From the NCBI RefSeq assembly GCF_022458865.1, contig NZ_JAJNMU010000008.1, positions 124,001-188,000 of the forward strand: a stretch of DNA of 64,000 nt, read 5' to 3'. Of the stretch, positions 37,601 to 46,030 are shown piece after piece. The position numbers and the translations under genes are program-made. The stretch comes from Paenibacillus periandrae. Lineage in GTDB: Bacteria; Bacillota; Bacilli; Paenibacillales; NBRC-103111. How positions within the stretch are numbered: the stretch's first letter is position 1; the number at the start of each line of letters is the position of its first letter. The notes under the pieces were generated by a model. That model saw only the letters and a program-made list of their open reading frames with translations, made no database searches and was not told the origin of the DNA.

Positions 37601-38621
37601 CAACACTTCGCTTAGCCCCACTGGACGTTCCTAAAATTTCATCCAAGCCGTCAGGTAGATACGCGATATAGCCATTCTGTGACGTGTTACCGGGATTATA
37701 TCTGGGCTCGGCAGGAATATTGTCAAATGATTCCGTCTTATAGGGGGTAGCCATATTGTCAGGCTTAAACGATTTAATTGTCCTGGTAGTAAGATTAATT
37801 TCCTTAAAATCTGAATTAAACCGCATACGGGCATAACGACCAAGCTCATCCCCATTACTAAATGTTCCTCGTGCGCCCGTATAAGATGGTCTACCTGAAT
37901 CGATTTCTATCATAAAACTTCCAGATGCCGATGCCGATGCTCTTAATGCAAGAAGATCATCAATTCGGTACCTCCACCAATATTCATTATATTGATATCT
38001 ACTCCCACCTGTATTTCTAGGCGAAACTATAGTTCGGAACATAATTTCTCCTAAATCTTTGCGCACATACATCACTGGAGCGCTACCATTAACTGCAAAG
38101 GGGCTCAGTAGTATTGGATCGTGCGTATCTCCTAGGAGATACTGCTTACCATAATTCGTATCTGCAAATGTCGCGCTACTTACATATTCTCCTTGACCCA
38201 AATAATGGTAAGGAGCAGCCCCACCGTAAGGTAATTTAATCTCCTTTGGATCAAGATCCATATTTTCGGCTCCTATCGGCAAGGAGAATTTACTATGCAC
38301 TCCATTGCCCATCCTAGCGCTTATTAATCGACCATCGGCAGATGCAAACCATCCATTGTTGATCCAAGATTTATCTAAGCTAGTGTTCGTCCAGCTCATA
38401 AATTCAGACGCTGGAAAAGGAGTTACATTGATAGGCATGGGCTCTGTGGCTATGCCTGTAGCTGTAAAGGTGACATCCGGATTGTCATTGTCTATTTCCG
38501 ATATGAAGATATTCTTAGCTTCTTTAGCCAACGTGACGTTCACATCGCTTATGCATGTCGATAAAGTAATTACAACAATAAGCAACGCAGAAAATACAGA
38601 TTTAATCTTGTTTACTCTCAA
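34614..38621 (-). CDS. Large secreted multidomain protein (lectin-like, Fn3-like repeats, PKD), 1335 aa
   Basis: TTG start behind GAGGGAG. Residues 1-32 form a signal peptide (basic N-terminus, SALLIVVITLSTC core). A concanavalin-like domain lies at about 545-660 (ISWTMKFAKLDGPDYHAGMG ... YRVEVYKDNVQLVRI). Two ~105-residue repeats begin PPTVWLTFPNGTYAEPS (about 890) and PPVAYMTFPYGTQAVP (about 997), each with LTW core strands, like Fn3-type. A PKD domain lies at about 1110-1200 (STDPDGDAITSVWSV...GNFDVTLTVTD). It lacks an obvious cell-wall sorting signal or catalytic motif. It is richer in GC than its surroundings, a sign of separate origin. Likely an extracellular adhesin or matrix protein. 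Confidence 0.72.
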   Translation of the reverse strand: MRVNKIKSVFSALLIVVITLSTCISDVNVTLAKEAKNIFISEIDNDNPDVTFTATGIATEPMPINVTPFPASEFMSWTNTSLDKSWINNGWFASADGRLISARMGNGVHSKFSLPIGAENMDLDPKEIKLPYGGAAPYHYLGQGEYVSSATFADTNYGKQYLLGDTHDPILLSPFAVNGSAPVMYVRKDLGEIMFRTIVSPRNTGGSRYQYNEYWWRYRIDDLLALRASASASGSFMIEIDSGRPSYTGARGTFSNGDELGRYARMRFNSDFKEINLTTRTIKSFKPDNMATPYKTESFDNIPAEPRYNPGNTSQNGYIAYLPDGLDEILGTSSGAKRSVDDEDIGYWAPAGDPKGNYYTLSRINNKPHLIRWDAETGFPSIVKQIVAHDKINGFIGGGVSADQKYVGISYCWPYDSEYETPAGCNYYYENLSTSAVTTTKPGDFFEWSEGTSTSDGYKDYTTYRNGYGTHRITGKTIDLLSGVEINPQPRSNQLPTSSTRYIGGSTTKAGVEYSISYGYKPSTGQSPYSNEPITFGQLFNPSSQQVLNGTISWTMKFAKLDGPDYHAGMGFRIQNHQNMYRVEVYKDNVQLVRIVNGRKALISTPVSHILNNEQQVSYKIKITGSHIKVYENNGLIIDATDGAFSSGTLGPYSTADNTEFKGISYMWSESDLSYDTPGAVIVNTPIKYETTFDDPERDAMFAPLTQWYIDHVDPGRFLTYTWAPYDADFGLSSMHGQTVTNPVPQFDKVGLYKLKYRVPDNPRPDNAAFDSYRKYSEDYEQYLIVHRIPEAPFTLHIEPDGTVGWTDLSFDPDRCYAHGNCQPDFAANNGIYAKKFYYITPSGVKKDSKLVRPLEGGEYTVAMAVRDENKAWSDWYIQTIDIDQPVAPNHPPTVWLTFPNGTYAEPSHVSLQPTLTWNQADIDPNTIFSTFNLCVRDISNNPVECVTNRDMSTPLTSWAWTMDTQLSMGQKYSVQVQVSDGEDWSDWSNIGWMSTNSPPVAYMTFPYGTQAVPNIVNTLRPELTWYQSDPDIGYILYWYQIQITNEANDIMIFDSGKVWQNTTSTTGKMTVPADLPTGQKLRVRVKVYDQYGAESNWSPQTWMMINRPPKAIFSWKVNPPVDVFEGPAWEGDHIQLYNQSTDPDGDAITSVWSVIDPSGHVTTSATEPYITFAQPGNFDVTLTVTDIHGASDSLTRRIVVSPMVLLGYVNHTDDWNSHRIQYNQSKTRTNESPRTYDVFFPGEKFVLKAVTTGNVVKTDSQIKGTVFKTNLPKLSGNAFDGIWTGELWSEEMLKWDTQTIYFLFTATTPTGYQKTVEVPVKIDDDLYWRQHRSR

Positions 38622-38639
38622 ATTAATTTCTCCCTCTTT

Positions 38640-39130
38640 TATTATAAAAGACCGGATATCGATTTCCGTCCGACAGTTTATAGTTTGCGTCGATTTTCTT
38701 TTAACCTAGAACTGACATAGATTGCGACTTTACGGCAATTTGACTTTTTTTAAAAATTCAATTTAGCGGATATTTTCCGCATTTCAAATGAGCGGGATTT
38801 CGTCAGCATCAACCGATAGAGTAATATGTATGCTACTCTATTCTATCGTTCCCCTTTCAAATTATTCTGTTTCTCTAATGATACAAAAAGCTTCTTAATT
38901 CGAGAAACAAAGTACAAGATTGTATTCTATTTACGCAAAATCAGAGGTGTGGTATTATTTGGATATTACTTATATTTACTTACAAAAGGTCATGCGATAA
39001 TCCTTTTCTAAGATCCTTTCTATAGGATCAGAGGACACAAGACTCTGTCTTGCTGTTTGTTATGTAGAAATAGGTGGAATCGTATGTCCTTTTTTGTATG
39101 GGCATTCAATCTATAACATTATGAGTATAT
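38640..39130. other. Gap with one orphan inverted repeat
   Basis: Holds an imperfect inverted repeat GATAGAGTA...TACTCTAttcTATC near 38813-38850 and A/T-rich DNA; no supported gene. Confidence 0.45.
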
Positions 39131-39148
39131 CAAAGGGGGGTTGTTGAA

Positions 39149-39991
39149 ATGAGAAGTGAATCAACAATTGAGAAAGTAATAGAGGAATATAAAAAGTTAA
39201 CGGTCTGGAATGTAATTGTAATCGCGAGCGGCTCAATTTCATTTATGGTAATGACAATTTTATTAATTTTATTCGGGTATTTAGCACTGCTTGCTCTTTA
39301 CCTAACTTCAAATGTAGTTTACAGCTTCGTTGCTGTGGCATTATTGGTTCTTGCTTTTGTAGTACACATGAAATCAGTTCGGAACGGCAACCATTATGTA
39401 AAAAGTAATATGGGATCTGGACAACTATTCGAAAACTGTCAGTTCCCTGATAAGGATTTAAAAAAGTGGAGTTATGGATATAAAATACTCATGAGAGAAT
39501 TTCGTTACAATAAAATGGAGAACTATATAAAAGACGAATTACACATATTAGGAACAGGAGCTCCTGACGTTGAAAAATTAAATGAAATTATTACGTATCT
39601 TGAAGAAGAGGCAGTGGGTCAATTACAATCCAAATGGAAGCCTGTTGCGATTTTAGCGGTAATACTCTTCCCACTTATTAGTGAATATGTTGGATTTCGG
39701 TATAATATTTATTTAAGAACGCAAGGTGAAATCCTTACAACACTGATAACTGCTAATACACCTAAAGATGGTCTTGTTACGATTGAAACATTGAAGCAGC
39801 TCTCAAATGACTGGTCAGATGTTTCCAGCATAGGTGGATTGTGGTTGTTGATCAAACTGCTGCTTCCTTTAGGGTTAATTTGGACTTTAATTATCATAAT
39901 TTTCAAGTTTACAGAATTGATTCTATTGAGTAATATACAGACGAAACGAGACATAATAAAAGTGCTAAGGATGATTAAAATTAATAGGTAA
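39149..39991 (+). CDS. Multi-pass membrane protein, 280 aa
   Basis: GGGGGG lies eleven bases before the ATG. Hydrophobic segments: residues about 20-45, 50-72, 168-190 and 228-252. The middle ~90 residues are soluble. No enzyme motif seen. Followed by a bidirectional terminator. Confidence 0.65.
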   Translation: MRSESTIEKVIEEYKKLTVWNVIVIASGSISFMVMTILLILFGYLALLALYLTSNVVYSFVAVALLVLAFVVHMKSVRNGNHYVKSNMGSGQLFENCQFPDKDLKKWSYGYKILMREFRYNKMENYIKDELHILGTGAPDVEKLNEIITYLEEEAVGQLQSKWKPVAILAVILFPLISEYVGFRYNIYLRTQGEILTTLITANTPKDGLVTIETLKQLSNDWSDVSSIGGLWLLIKLLLPLGLIWTLIIIIFKFTELILLSNIQTKRDIIKVLRMIKINR

Positions 39992-40083
39992 TGACTGATC
40001 AAAGAGACAGAGGTCATTTATGGCCCTGCTTTTTGGGTTTTACATATAATCATGTATCAAAAAACGATTTATTAGCAGCCGCT

Positions 40084-40136
40084 ACAAAAGTTAAAGAAGA
40101 CTCTTATTGAGTCTTCTTTAACTTTTGTATTTTTAT
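40084..40136. terminator. Strong bidirectional terminator
   Basis: Twenty-base stem ACAAAAGTTAAAGAAGACTC/GAGTCTTCTTTAACTTTTGT, five-base loop, T-rich ends. Confidence 0.88.
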
Positions 40137-40336
40137 ATATTTAGCAACCTTTTCAATTTTGATATTTTCATTTTCCGGCTATTCGAATTTTATGGTGGAA
40201 TCAAGAAAATAATTTCCAGTTTATTTTAACTAATAGGTATATAGTCCTATATACATTTGTATATATTAAGCGTATTTTTAAGTCATAATATTAATGCCGA
40301 CGAAATAAGGCGACGATCAAAAGGGAGTTGGGTAAA

Positions 40337-40912
40337 ATGCGAAAACAACTAGTTCGCCAGGTAACATTCGGTAAGGCAATCGCTCGGGTAATGGTATCAA
40401 AATTTTCTCGTGACATAGATTTAGACGGCGACATCGTTGGTCAAAAAATTGAAACGGTAACAAAGATCGAGATATCGGTTAATGACAAAATCATTAGTAG
40501 CGGATTCCATGCAAGCCTGCTCCAATACAACAATCTGACCGATACATTCTACACGAAGGCAAAACTCGATCCAAATCAAGTCTACACACGTGTTGGTGAC
40601 AAAGCCATTACGGCTGGTCGTGAAGCGTACGACGCGATCAAGGAAGCGATCGCTCAGATGGATGCCGAATTGGCAGCGGAATTCGGCGTCAAATCAGAAG
40701 CCCAAAAGGAACGGGACAAGCAATTGTCAGAAGCACAAGCGGTAATCGAGGCGGCAGAGTGCGAAGGCGTGGACAAACTGATGACGGAAGCGGATATCAA
40801 AGTTTGGCGTAAATGCTACAACGATCTGCACAACGAGGGCGGCGAAGGGTACATACCTAAAAAAGTGAGCAAGGAACGATATGAGTGGGCGCTAGGAGTG
40901 CTCGGAAAGTAA
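40337..40912 (+). CDS. Hypothetical protein in a GC-rich island, 191 aa
   Basis: AAGGGAG lies nine bases before the ATG at 40337 (the TTG at 40328 is too near). Beta-rich N-terminus (residues 1-75), then a long Ala/Glu-rich coiled coil (about 95-150: IKEAIAQMDAELAAEFGVK...). Third-base GC is far higher than in neighbours. Unknown. It leads a three-gene plus-strand block (40.3-41.7 kb) of foreign-looking composition. Confidence 0.65.
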   Translation: MRKQLVRQVTFGKAIARVMVSKFSRDIDLDGDIVGQKIETVTKIEISVNDKIISSGFHASLLQYNNLTDTFYTKAKLDPNQVYTRVGDKAITAGREAYDAIKEAIAQMDAELAAEFGVKSEAQKERDKQLSEAQAVIEAAECEGVDKLMTEADIKVWRKCYNDLHNEGGEGYIPKKVSKERYEWALGVLGK

Positions 40913-40964
40913 TTGCAAACAAATAACAACGGGGATTCTATTCATTTGGAGGAATGGGAATATC

Positions 40965-41477
40965 ATGGAATACATTGACGGAAAATTAATTGTTGACGAG
41001 CTCATAATTGACCCCTCTTTACCTAATCATGTTGTCATACGAATTGATTCAAATTTTTACATGTTGCGTCACAGCTCCGCCACCGATAGAGAGCTGACGG
41101 ATAAAGACTTGCGCCAGTACAAAAAACAACCTCATAAGAATTGGTACCGTCCAACAGCATCTTATCAATACTGGATACAAGGTCTCGTCCCACGCGGCGG
41201 GTATCAAGTCGAGATTGGCCGCGCAGCAACAGAAGAAGAATTTTCGAAAATCATAGCAGATCATTGTCTCACCGAAGATGATGTTTCGCTTGAGTTTACT
41301 GACTCACGTGGAGAACTTTTCGGGCAAGCGTATAGCAAGTCGTTCCCGGCCAAGCAAATCAGAGTTAAGACAGCAGGCGAAGCGCTGGCGCTCGAACGCG
41401 AGTTGCGGAACAAAGGCATCGAAGCGGCAAACGGATCGCCGGATCGAGTTAACATTCGGGTTCAATCGGTAAAGTAG
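40965..41477 (+). CDS. Hypothetical protein in a GC-rich island, 170 aa
   Basis: GGAGG precedes the ATG by about 11 bases. Basic beta-rich centre (RQYKKQPHKNWYRPTASYQY) and acidic helices. No recognised domain. Shares the high-GC codon use of the gene before it. Confidence 0.65.
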   Translation: MEYIDGKLIVDELIIDPSLPNHVVIRIDSNFYMLRHSSATDRELTDKDLRQYKKQPHKNWYRPTASYQYWIQGLVPRGGYQVEIGRAATEEEFSKIIADHCLTEDDVSLEFTDSRGELFGQAYSKSFPAKQIRVKTAGEALALERELRNKGIEAANGSPDRVNIRVQSVK

Positions 41478-41479
41478 TA

Positions 41480-41650
41480 ATGCCCCTCAATCAATCACAA
41501 TTAGCTAAACACTTGGGCGTTACCCGTGGCCACATCAGTAACGCCCTAAAAGCTCAAGAGAAAGCCAAAGAAGCAGGACGCGCATACGAGGGGCGTGTGC
41601 CTTACCCTACTGGACACCGCGAAGGAAAGCCATATTGGATCATTAAGTAA
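41480..41650 (+). CDS. Small helix-turn-helix protein, 56 aa
   Basis: Begins two bases past the preceding stop codon, so it is probably translationally coupled. QLAKHLGVTRGHISNALKAQ (residues 7-26) is a classic helix-turn-helix; the rest is short, as in phage-type DNA-binding peptides. A terminator follows immediately. Putative small regulator of the island. Confidence 0.68.
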   Translation: MPLNQSQLAKHLGVTRGHISNALKAQEKAKEAGRAYEGRVPYPTGHREGKPYWIIK

Positions 41651-41676
41651 AGCCCCCGAGGGGCTTTACTTTTTCC
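41649..41676 (+). terminator. Terminator of the GC-rich island
   Basis: Stem AAAGCCCC/GGGGCTTT with a 3-base loop followed by ACTTTTT. Confidence 0.8.
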
Positions 41677-41880
41677 AGCTATTCCACCACAAAATCCGAA
41701 TACCCCATTTTCCTGAACCATCACTGAATACATAACCAACGCAAGTACTACCAAAAACCCATTCTTCCTGTCCTTCTGACACCAATCTCTTTTTATTACA
41801 AGATCATCCTAAGAACAGATATACCGTATGATTCATAATTAGGACAATATACTTTGGGTTATTCGTTTTTTTATTGTACA

Positions 41881-42225
41881 TCATTTTATGATGGAGGTAT
41901 CAGAATTTAACTGCATAAAAAGATGGTTTGCAATTTCAACTGATCGTGTATCTGACCATTGACCATGGGATTCTATTATGTAGAACTTCCCGTTTTCATC
42001 AAAAGAGTAATTGAGACTACACTCTTTTTCGTTGTCGTTTTCGACCACAAACCAGTCGTCTGCCAATAGATTAAGTGCTATTATGACTGGATCATCGTCA
42101 TCAATAGACGCTTTAAATTCATATTGTACGATTCCGTTGATAGAGGAAACGACTCGATACCGATCACCGTCAGCTTCTTCTGCAATTTTGACAAGTGTAT
42201 TGAATTCATTGATCTGTTGATTCAT
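41881..42225 (-). CDS. Hypothetical protein, 114 aa
   Basis: AAGGAGAG precedes the ATG. Acidic alpha/beta protein (DDDDPVIIALNLLADDWFVV). Unknown. Lies 43 bp past the end of the PP-loop module's last gene. Confidence 0.6.
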   Translation of the reverse strand: MNQQINEFNTLVKIAEEADGDRYRVVSSINGIVQYEFKASIDDDDPVIIALNLLADDWFVVENDNEKECSLNYSFDENGKFYIIESHGQWSDTRSVEIANHLFMQLNSDTSIIK

Positions 42226-42267
42226 TGAGTTATCTCTCCTTAGAAGTATTATTTTTCAAGATGACCA

Positions 42268-43152
42268 TTATTTATTGAGAATACTATCTTCCTCTTCAAG
42301 AATATCTAGCAATTCCTCGGGAACCCAATCATCGGGACAAATTGAAAACAAAAAGTCTAATGAATCTTCATTGGGCTCAAAACAATCCCATTTTCGACCT
42401 TTTCGGCGAGCACGCTCGCTTTTTTTGCTTCGAAGTTCTTGTTCTGTGCCTTTTGCCATTCGGAAAAAATCAATTGCCTCCATAAATTCACCACTATTAA
42501 TGGCTATTTGAATATGCTCCTTAAGTTGTAGCAACCTATAAACGAGGGCGACCTCTGCAATCACTGCAGGGACATCTTCAGGTAAAAGTTGGAGAGTAGT
42601 CAATTTGCGGGCTTTAGATAAACCGACATTCTTAAAACCAGCATGAAGATAATTAGCTCCAGGGAAAATTGATCTTACTGCACTGTCCTTGACAAAGGTA
42701 ATAAAACCCTCCTCTGGTATACCCCATTTTTGGATACTCGCATAGATGGCCCACCTCACCAAATCAGAGGAGAGATAAGCCGATTCATTCCTGTAAGTTG
42801 TACATTCTATAACATCCTTAAAGCTGTCTATTCGCTTCTTCGAATACCATGACACCCAAGTAGCATCTCCCATTTGCGACCGCAAGACGAGGTTGTCACC
42901 TGGCCTCGTGAAAAATGAAGATCCAACAGTAACACGGGAATAGTGCCTATCTGCAAGGGCGAGACAATCGCGATCTGTCTTCGTCGTCGTAATCCAAGGC
43001 CCAAATTCCCCAGCAACTTCCGACCCGAATGACATCAGTAAGGATTGGGTCTTAGGATCAGTTGCAGGACGTATTCTCTTTTGTCGTTTATTCATTTTTG
43101 TTTGAATTTGTGAATCATTCTCTTCAATATCAAATTCCATTATGCCCTGCAT
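42268..43152 (-). CDS. Putative nucleotide/nucleic-acid-modification protein near the PP-loop gene, 294 aa
   Basis: Start at 43152 (MQGIMEFDIEEND) with AAAGGAGG; an upstream in-frame extension has no ribosome site. N-terminal basic stretch, then a core with DRHYSRVTVGSSFF, then WIPEEGF-like strands (QKWGIPEEGFITFV, AVRSIFPGANYLHAGFKNVG) reminiscent of GNAT-like folds in phage modification proteins. Basic KKSERARRKGRKWDCF tail. This reading is weak. It follows the PP-loop gene and a 61-residue gene on the same strand, so the three likely act together. Confidence 0.5.
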   Translation of the reverse strand: MQGIMEFDIEENDSQIQTKMNKRQKRIRPATDPKTQSLLMSFGSEVAGEFGPWITTTKTDRDCLALADRHYSRVTVGSSFFTRPGDNLVLRSQMGDATWVSWYSKKRIDSFKDVIECTTYRNESAYLSSDLVRWAIYASIQKWGIPEEGFITFVKDSAVRSIFPGANYLHAGFKNVGLSKARKLTTLQLLPEDVPAVIAEVALVYRLLQLKEHIQIAINSGEFMEAIDFFRMAKGTEQELRSKKSERARRKGRKWDCFEPNEDSLDFLFSICPDDWVPEELLDILEEEDSILNK

Positions 43153-43337
43153 AAAAGAAGACCTCCTTTTTAAATAACTTTTAATCAAAAGCAAAAGAGA
43201 AGCAATCGCAGCTAATTTTTTCTGCGTTTCTTCTCTTTTGGTATGAAGAACTGAAGCGGAAATATCTGCTACAGTCCAACATTTGTTTAGATGTTTCATT
43301 TTTAACTATTGTAATAAGGTTACCGATCACAGTATTA

Positions 43338-43523
43338 TTACAAATTAGGATTTGGTGAATAGCCACCGAAGTCTTTTGTATTGATAGCTTGGCCGACACT
43401 AACGATATACACGGAACCTTGTCCCCAAATGCATTTCCACAATTCAAGAGCATCAGCTTCAGGTTCGTCAGAAAACATATGTTCAGTAGACCCAAAATTA
43501 TTGTATGTGATTCTGGTAAGCAT
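43338..43523 (-). CDS. Small protein of the PP-loop module, 61 aa
   Basis: AGGAGG is nine bases before the ATG. Small acidic protein (LELWKCIWGQGSVYIVSV), unknown. It sits between the PP-loop gene and the 294-residue gene. Confidence 0.6.
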   Translation of the reverse strand: MLTRITYNNFGSTEHMFSDEPEADALELWKCIWGQGSVYIVSVGQAINTKDFGGYSPNPNL

Positions 43524-43564
43524 GGCTTTGTTACCTCCTAAGGTTTTTTATTTGACTTGCCAAC

Positions 43565-44722
43565 TCAGACTGTTTGATTTTCAAAATCAAGAAAACAGCC
43601 GCATCCACCAATGTCAAACAGATCAATTTGATCGGGTTTGGTTTCTTCATCATTATTAAAGTCACGGAGTGTGTAAGGCACACTTGCATAACGATACTTA
43701 GTCAATGAAGCTCCATCCTCCTCATATTCATCGTAAAGTTCTAAATCCATCATTTCTTGTCTATCCAATGCGACTGTTTCTTCTTCGGCATCGATGGTAT
43801 TATTTGAATTCTCTACAAGGGAATTTCCTTGGCGTTTCATAAAACTGTATTTTCTAATTTTCATGTAACGAGCCGATGCACTAGCACTAGGATGGATATA
43901 TAGTTTTGGTTTATCTGCTCTGCCGTAAAAATAATCACGATACGCATCGTCCAACTCTTGCAGCATCATTTCCTGGACATGCAGTGGAATCCTGTCTTCA
44001 TCTGGTACTGTGTTATCAATAATATACCGGTAGGCAGAAACGCACATATACAGGTGATATTCCTCTTCCATTAGCTTTTTGAATACTTCAGGCATCGTTT
44101 TTTTAAGATTTCTAAAATGTCCCATTCCTGCTTTTACACATCGCCCGCTGCAATTCGAATGAGAAAATCCTAGTTTATACAAATCGGGTTGTCTGATTCC
44201 ATACTCTTTGAGTACATCATCTACACGTACAAAATTATGGATAAGTGGCATCTCTACTTGAAATGGCAACCAATTTTTTAAAATAGCTTTTTCTCTATGC
44301 ATTTCTTTATAATCAATACCAAAATACAAAGTAGCACCTGTAATGAAATCATCCTGCTTCAAGAAGTTAGCATTACGCCAATTCTGGATATTCGGCTCGA
44401 TACCCTTCTTCAAGTAGTCAGCAGCCACCCTCATCTTTAACAACTTTGAACAGTCACCCAGACGATTATTATAAACGAGCTTCTTCTCAAACATCAGCTG
44501 CATCGGTGAAAGACCGGTACTGTGAACGAGAAGTGGTAATTCTAGCTTATCGGCTCCTTCATAAATGAAACGATATGAGTCTTTATGCTCCCACTGGGGA
44601 TCGGTGAAGTAAAGTAAAATGTTGTCACCCGGATACTTTTTCTTTACGAAGTCGGCCGTTGCAAAACTGGCTTTGCCTCCACTAAAGAAAATGATATGGT
44701 TCTTCCGGATAGGGACCTCCAC
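43565..44722 (-). CDS. PP-loop ATP pyrophosphatase / PAPS-reductase-like protein, 385 aa
   Basis: IIFFSGGKASFATADFVKKK (residues about 9-28) is the SGGK PP-loop that activates substrates with ATP, as in PAPS reductase and DndC-type proteins. Cysteines in NCSGRC (about 190) and in the C-terminal GGCGCF may bind metal or act in sulphur transfer. The coding start is uncertain: GTG at 44722 has no ribosome site, whereas the frame continues upstream to about 44773, where GGAGATGA lies near an ATT. Leader RNA copy 8 precedes it. Likely role: modification of nucleic acid or nucleotides. Substrate unknown. Confidence 0.7.
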   Translation of the reverse strand: MEVPIRKNHIIFFSGGKASFATADFVKKKYPGDNILLYFTDPQWEHKDSYRFIYEGADKLELPLLVHSTGLSPMQLMFEKKLVYNNRLGDCSKLLKMRVAADYLKKGIEPNIQNWRNANFLKQDDFITGATLYFGIDYKEMHREKAILKNWLPFQVEMPLIHNFVRVDDVLKEYGIRQPDLYKLGFSHSNCSGRCVKAGMGHFRNLKKTMPEVFKKLMEEEYHLYMCVSAYRYIIDNTVPDEDRIPLHVQEMMLQELDDAYRDYFYGRADKPKLYIHPSASASARYMKIRKYSFMKRQGNSLVENSNNTIDAEEETVALDRQEMMDLELYDEYEEDGASLTKYRYASVPYTLRDFNNDEETKPDQIDLFDIGGCGCFLDFENQTV

Positions 44723-44801
44723 TTCTAATGGGGATTTATCAAAAAAAGGTGGTTCTTTAATCGAATAGGTAATAACTCAAATCATCTCCTTCATGAATTT
44801 T

Positions 44802-44949
44802 GGGTTGTGAACATAGTCTTCTGCATAACAAAAGAAGCACGTCCACATGCCGATCACCACAAGGAAGGCAAAATGCCACCTGTAAGGGTGAATCTGACAC
44901 GTAAAACGTGCTTCAAAAATAAATGACTCTATGGCGCCTGCGAGAGTCC
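44802..44949 (-). promoter_or_regulatory. Structured leader RNA, copy 8 (before the PP-loop gene)
   Basis: Promoter TTGTCG, 17 bp, TACCAT with TG extension. P1 GACUCU/AGAGUC with loop CGCAGGCGCCAU. The long hairpin begins GAAGCACGUUUUACGUGUC and ends GGACGUGCUUC, with an apical hairpin GGUGGCA/UGCC. Then UUUUGUUAUGCAGAAG and UCACAACCC. This copy lacks the 3' GCGC but keeps UGC. Confidence 0.86.
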
Positions 44950-45187
44950 ATGTTGATACAGAAGTTATACACTCATGGTATCATACCTGCAATGTACCGA
45001 CAAGGAGAAGTAAAGAAAAAGAAAATAATTAATGAAATTATTGAATCCTTGGTAAAAATTATTTCCCTTAAAGAAGAAGATTACGAGAAACGAGTACTCT
45101 GTTATACTTTTCTTATTTAGTTAGTTTAATATTTTTATCACATGACTATACTGAGAATTATATTCTCATAGAAAGAAGTGGACCATA

Positions 45188-45346
45188 GTGAAAGAAAAAA
45201 ATGGGAAATTAATAACTGGAGATTTCAAGCGGCTCCCCTCTTACAAAGAACAATTGGATGCAATCATTAAACAAGTCGAAATGCATGATCGATCTGTAGC
45301 CAAAGCAAAAAAAACTATCAATGATGTACTTAACAAGAAAAATTAA
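45188..45346 (+). CDS. Small basic protein, 52 aa
   Basis: GTG start with a GAAGTGG-like site. Lysine-rich helical peptide (KQVEMHDRSVAKAKKTINDV). Unknown. It lies alone on the plus strand. Confidence 0.5.
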   Translation: MKEKNGKLITGDFKRLPSYKEQLDAIIKQVEMHDRSVAKAKKTINDVLNKKN

Positions 45347-45406
45347 CATCCGATGTATATAAAAATAGTTCTTGGAGACAATGGTTAATACTAATCAATC
45401 TCTGCC

Positions 45407-46030
45407 TTATTCAGATAACCAATCGACGAAAACGCTCATGATTTCACTATGATCTTTAGTTCGAATTTCATGGACAAAATCTCGAAGCAGAACTGTAATT
45501 ACTTCTTCGATGGTCATGGAAAAATCCGGGTTGATATTACTGAGATCCATTAACAGAACGGTTAATCTTCGTAATGCCTTTAAATGGATCTGAAACGAAA
45601 TGATTTTGTATTTGCGCCGCGGTTCAGGAACTTTGCTTTCAACTAAAGCCCACCGGTTTATAGATTGCTGCCTTAAGTCACTTTGAACGGGCTTAAGATA
45701 TTTTGTTTGCTTTGCCATCAAAGCATCTGCTAGATTCTTAAGTGGGATACCTATACTAATTTGTTTAAGAAAATCAGCTAGTAGAATCGATGTTAAACCT
45801 ATAAATGTAATGGAATATTCTCCGTCCGTTGAATCGCTGATATCATCTAGAAACACCTCGATACGCGAAAATTCACTCAGGGAAAGCTTTATCATTATAG
45901 AGTCGTATTTCAATGGCTTCTCCGTTTTCGCGCCAAATAATGATGTTATCAACTGCCAGGTTATGGGTCTTTCTTTCGTATTGGCTGTATCGATAATGAG
46001 GGGTAGCTTTGGAGCTTCACGTTTCATCAT
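45407..46030 (-). CDS. Protein with two ribbon-helix-helix-like repeats, 207 aa
   Basis: Two internal repeats of about 50 residues (YDSIMIKLSLSEFSRIEVFL, and KYKIISFQIHLKALRRLTVL) each read as strand-helix-helix, like ribbon-helix-helix units. The start overlaps the end of the upstream gene (ATGATGAAACG). Possibly a DNA-binding partner of that gene, in partition or regulation. The inference is from fold-like appearance only. Confidence 0.55.
   Translation of the reverse strand: MMKREAPKLPLIIDTANTKERPITWQLITSLFGAKTEKPLKYDSIMIKLSLSEFSRIEVFLDDISDSTDGEYSITFIGLTSILLADFLKQISIGIPLKNLADALMAKQTKYLKPVQSDLRQQSINRWALVESKVPEPRRKYKIISFQIHLKALRRLTVLLMDLSNINPDFSMTIEEVITVLLRDFVHEIRTKDHSEIMSVFVDWLSE

Noticed and set aside
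38826..39011. Plus-strand frame of 61 codons
   Set aside because: No ribosome site; partly covers an inverted repeat; composition unlike coding DNA.
44923..45120. Plus-strand frame of 65 codons
   Set aside because: Overlaps the promoter of leader RNA copy 8 and has no ribosome site.
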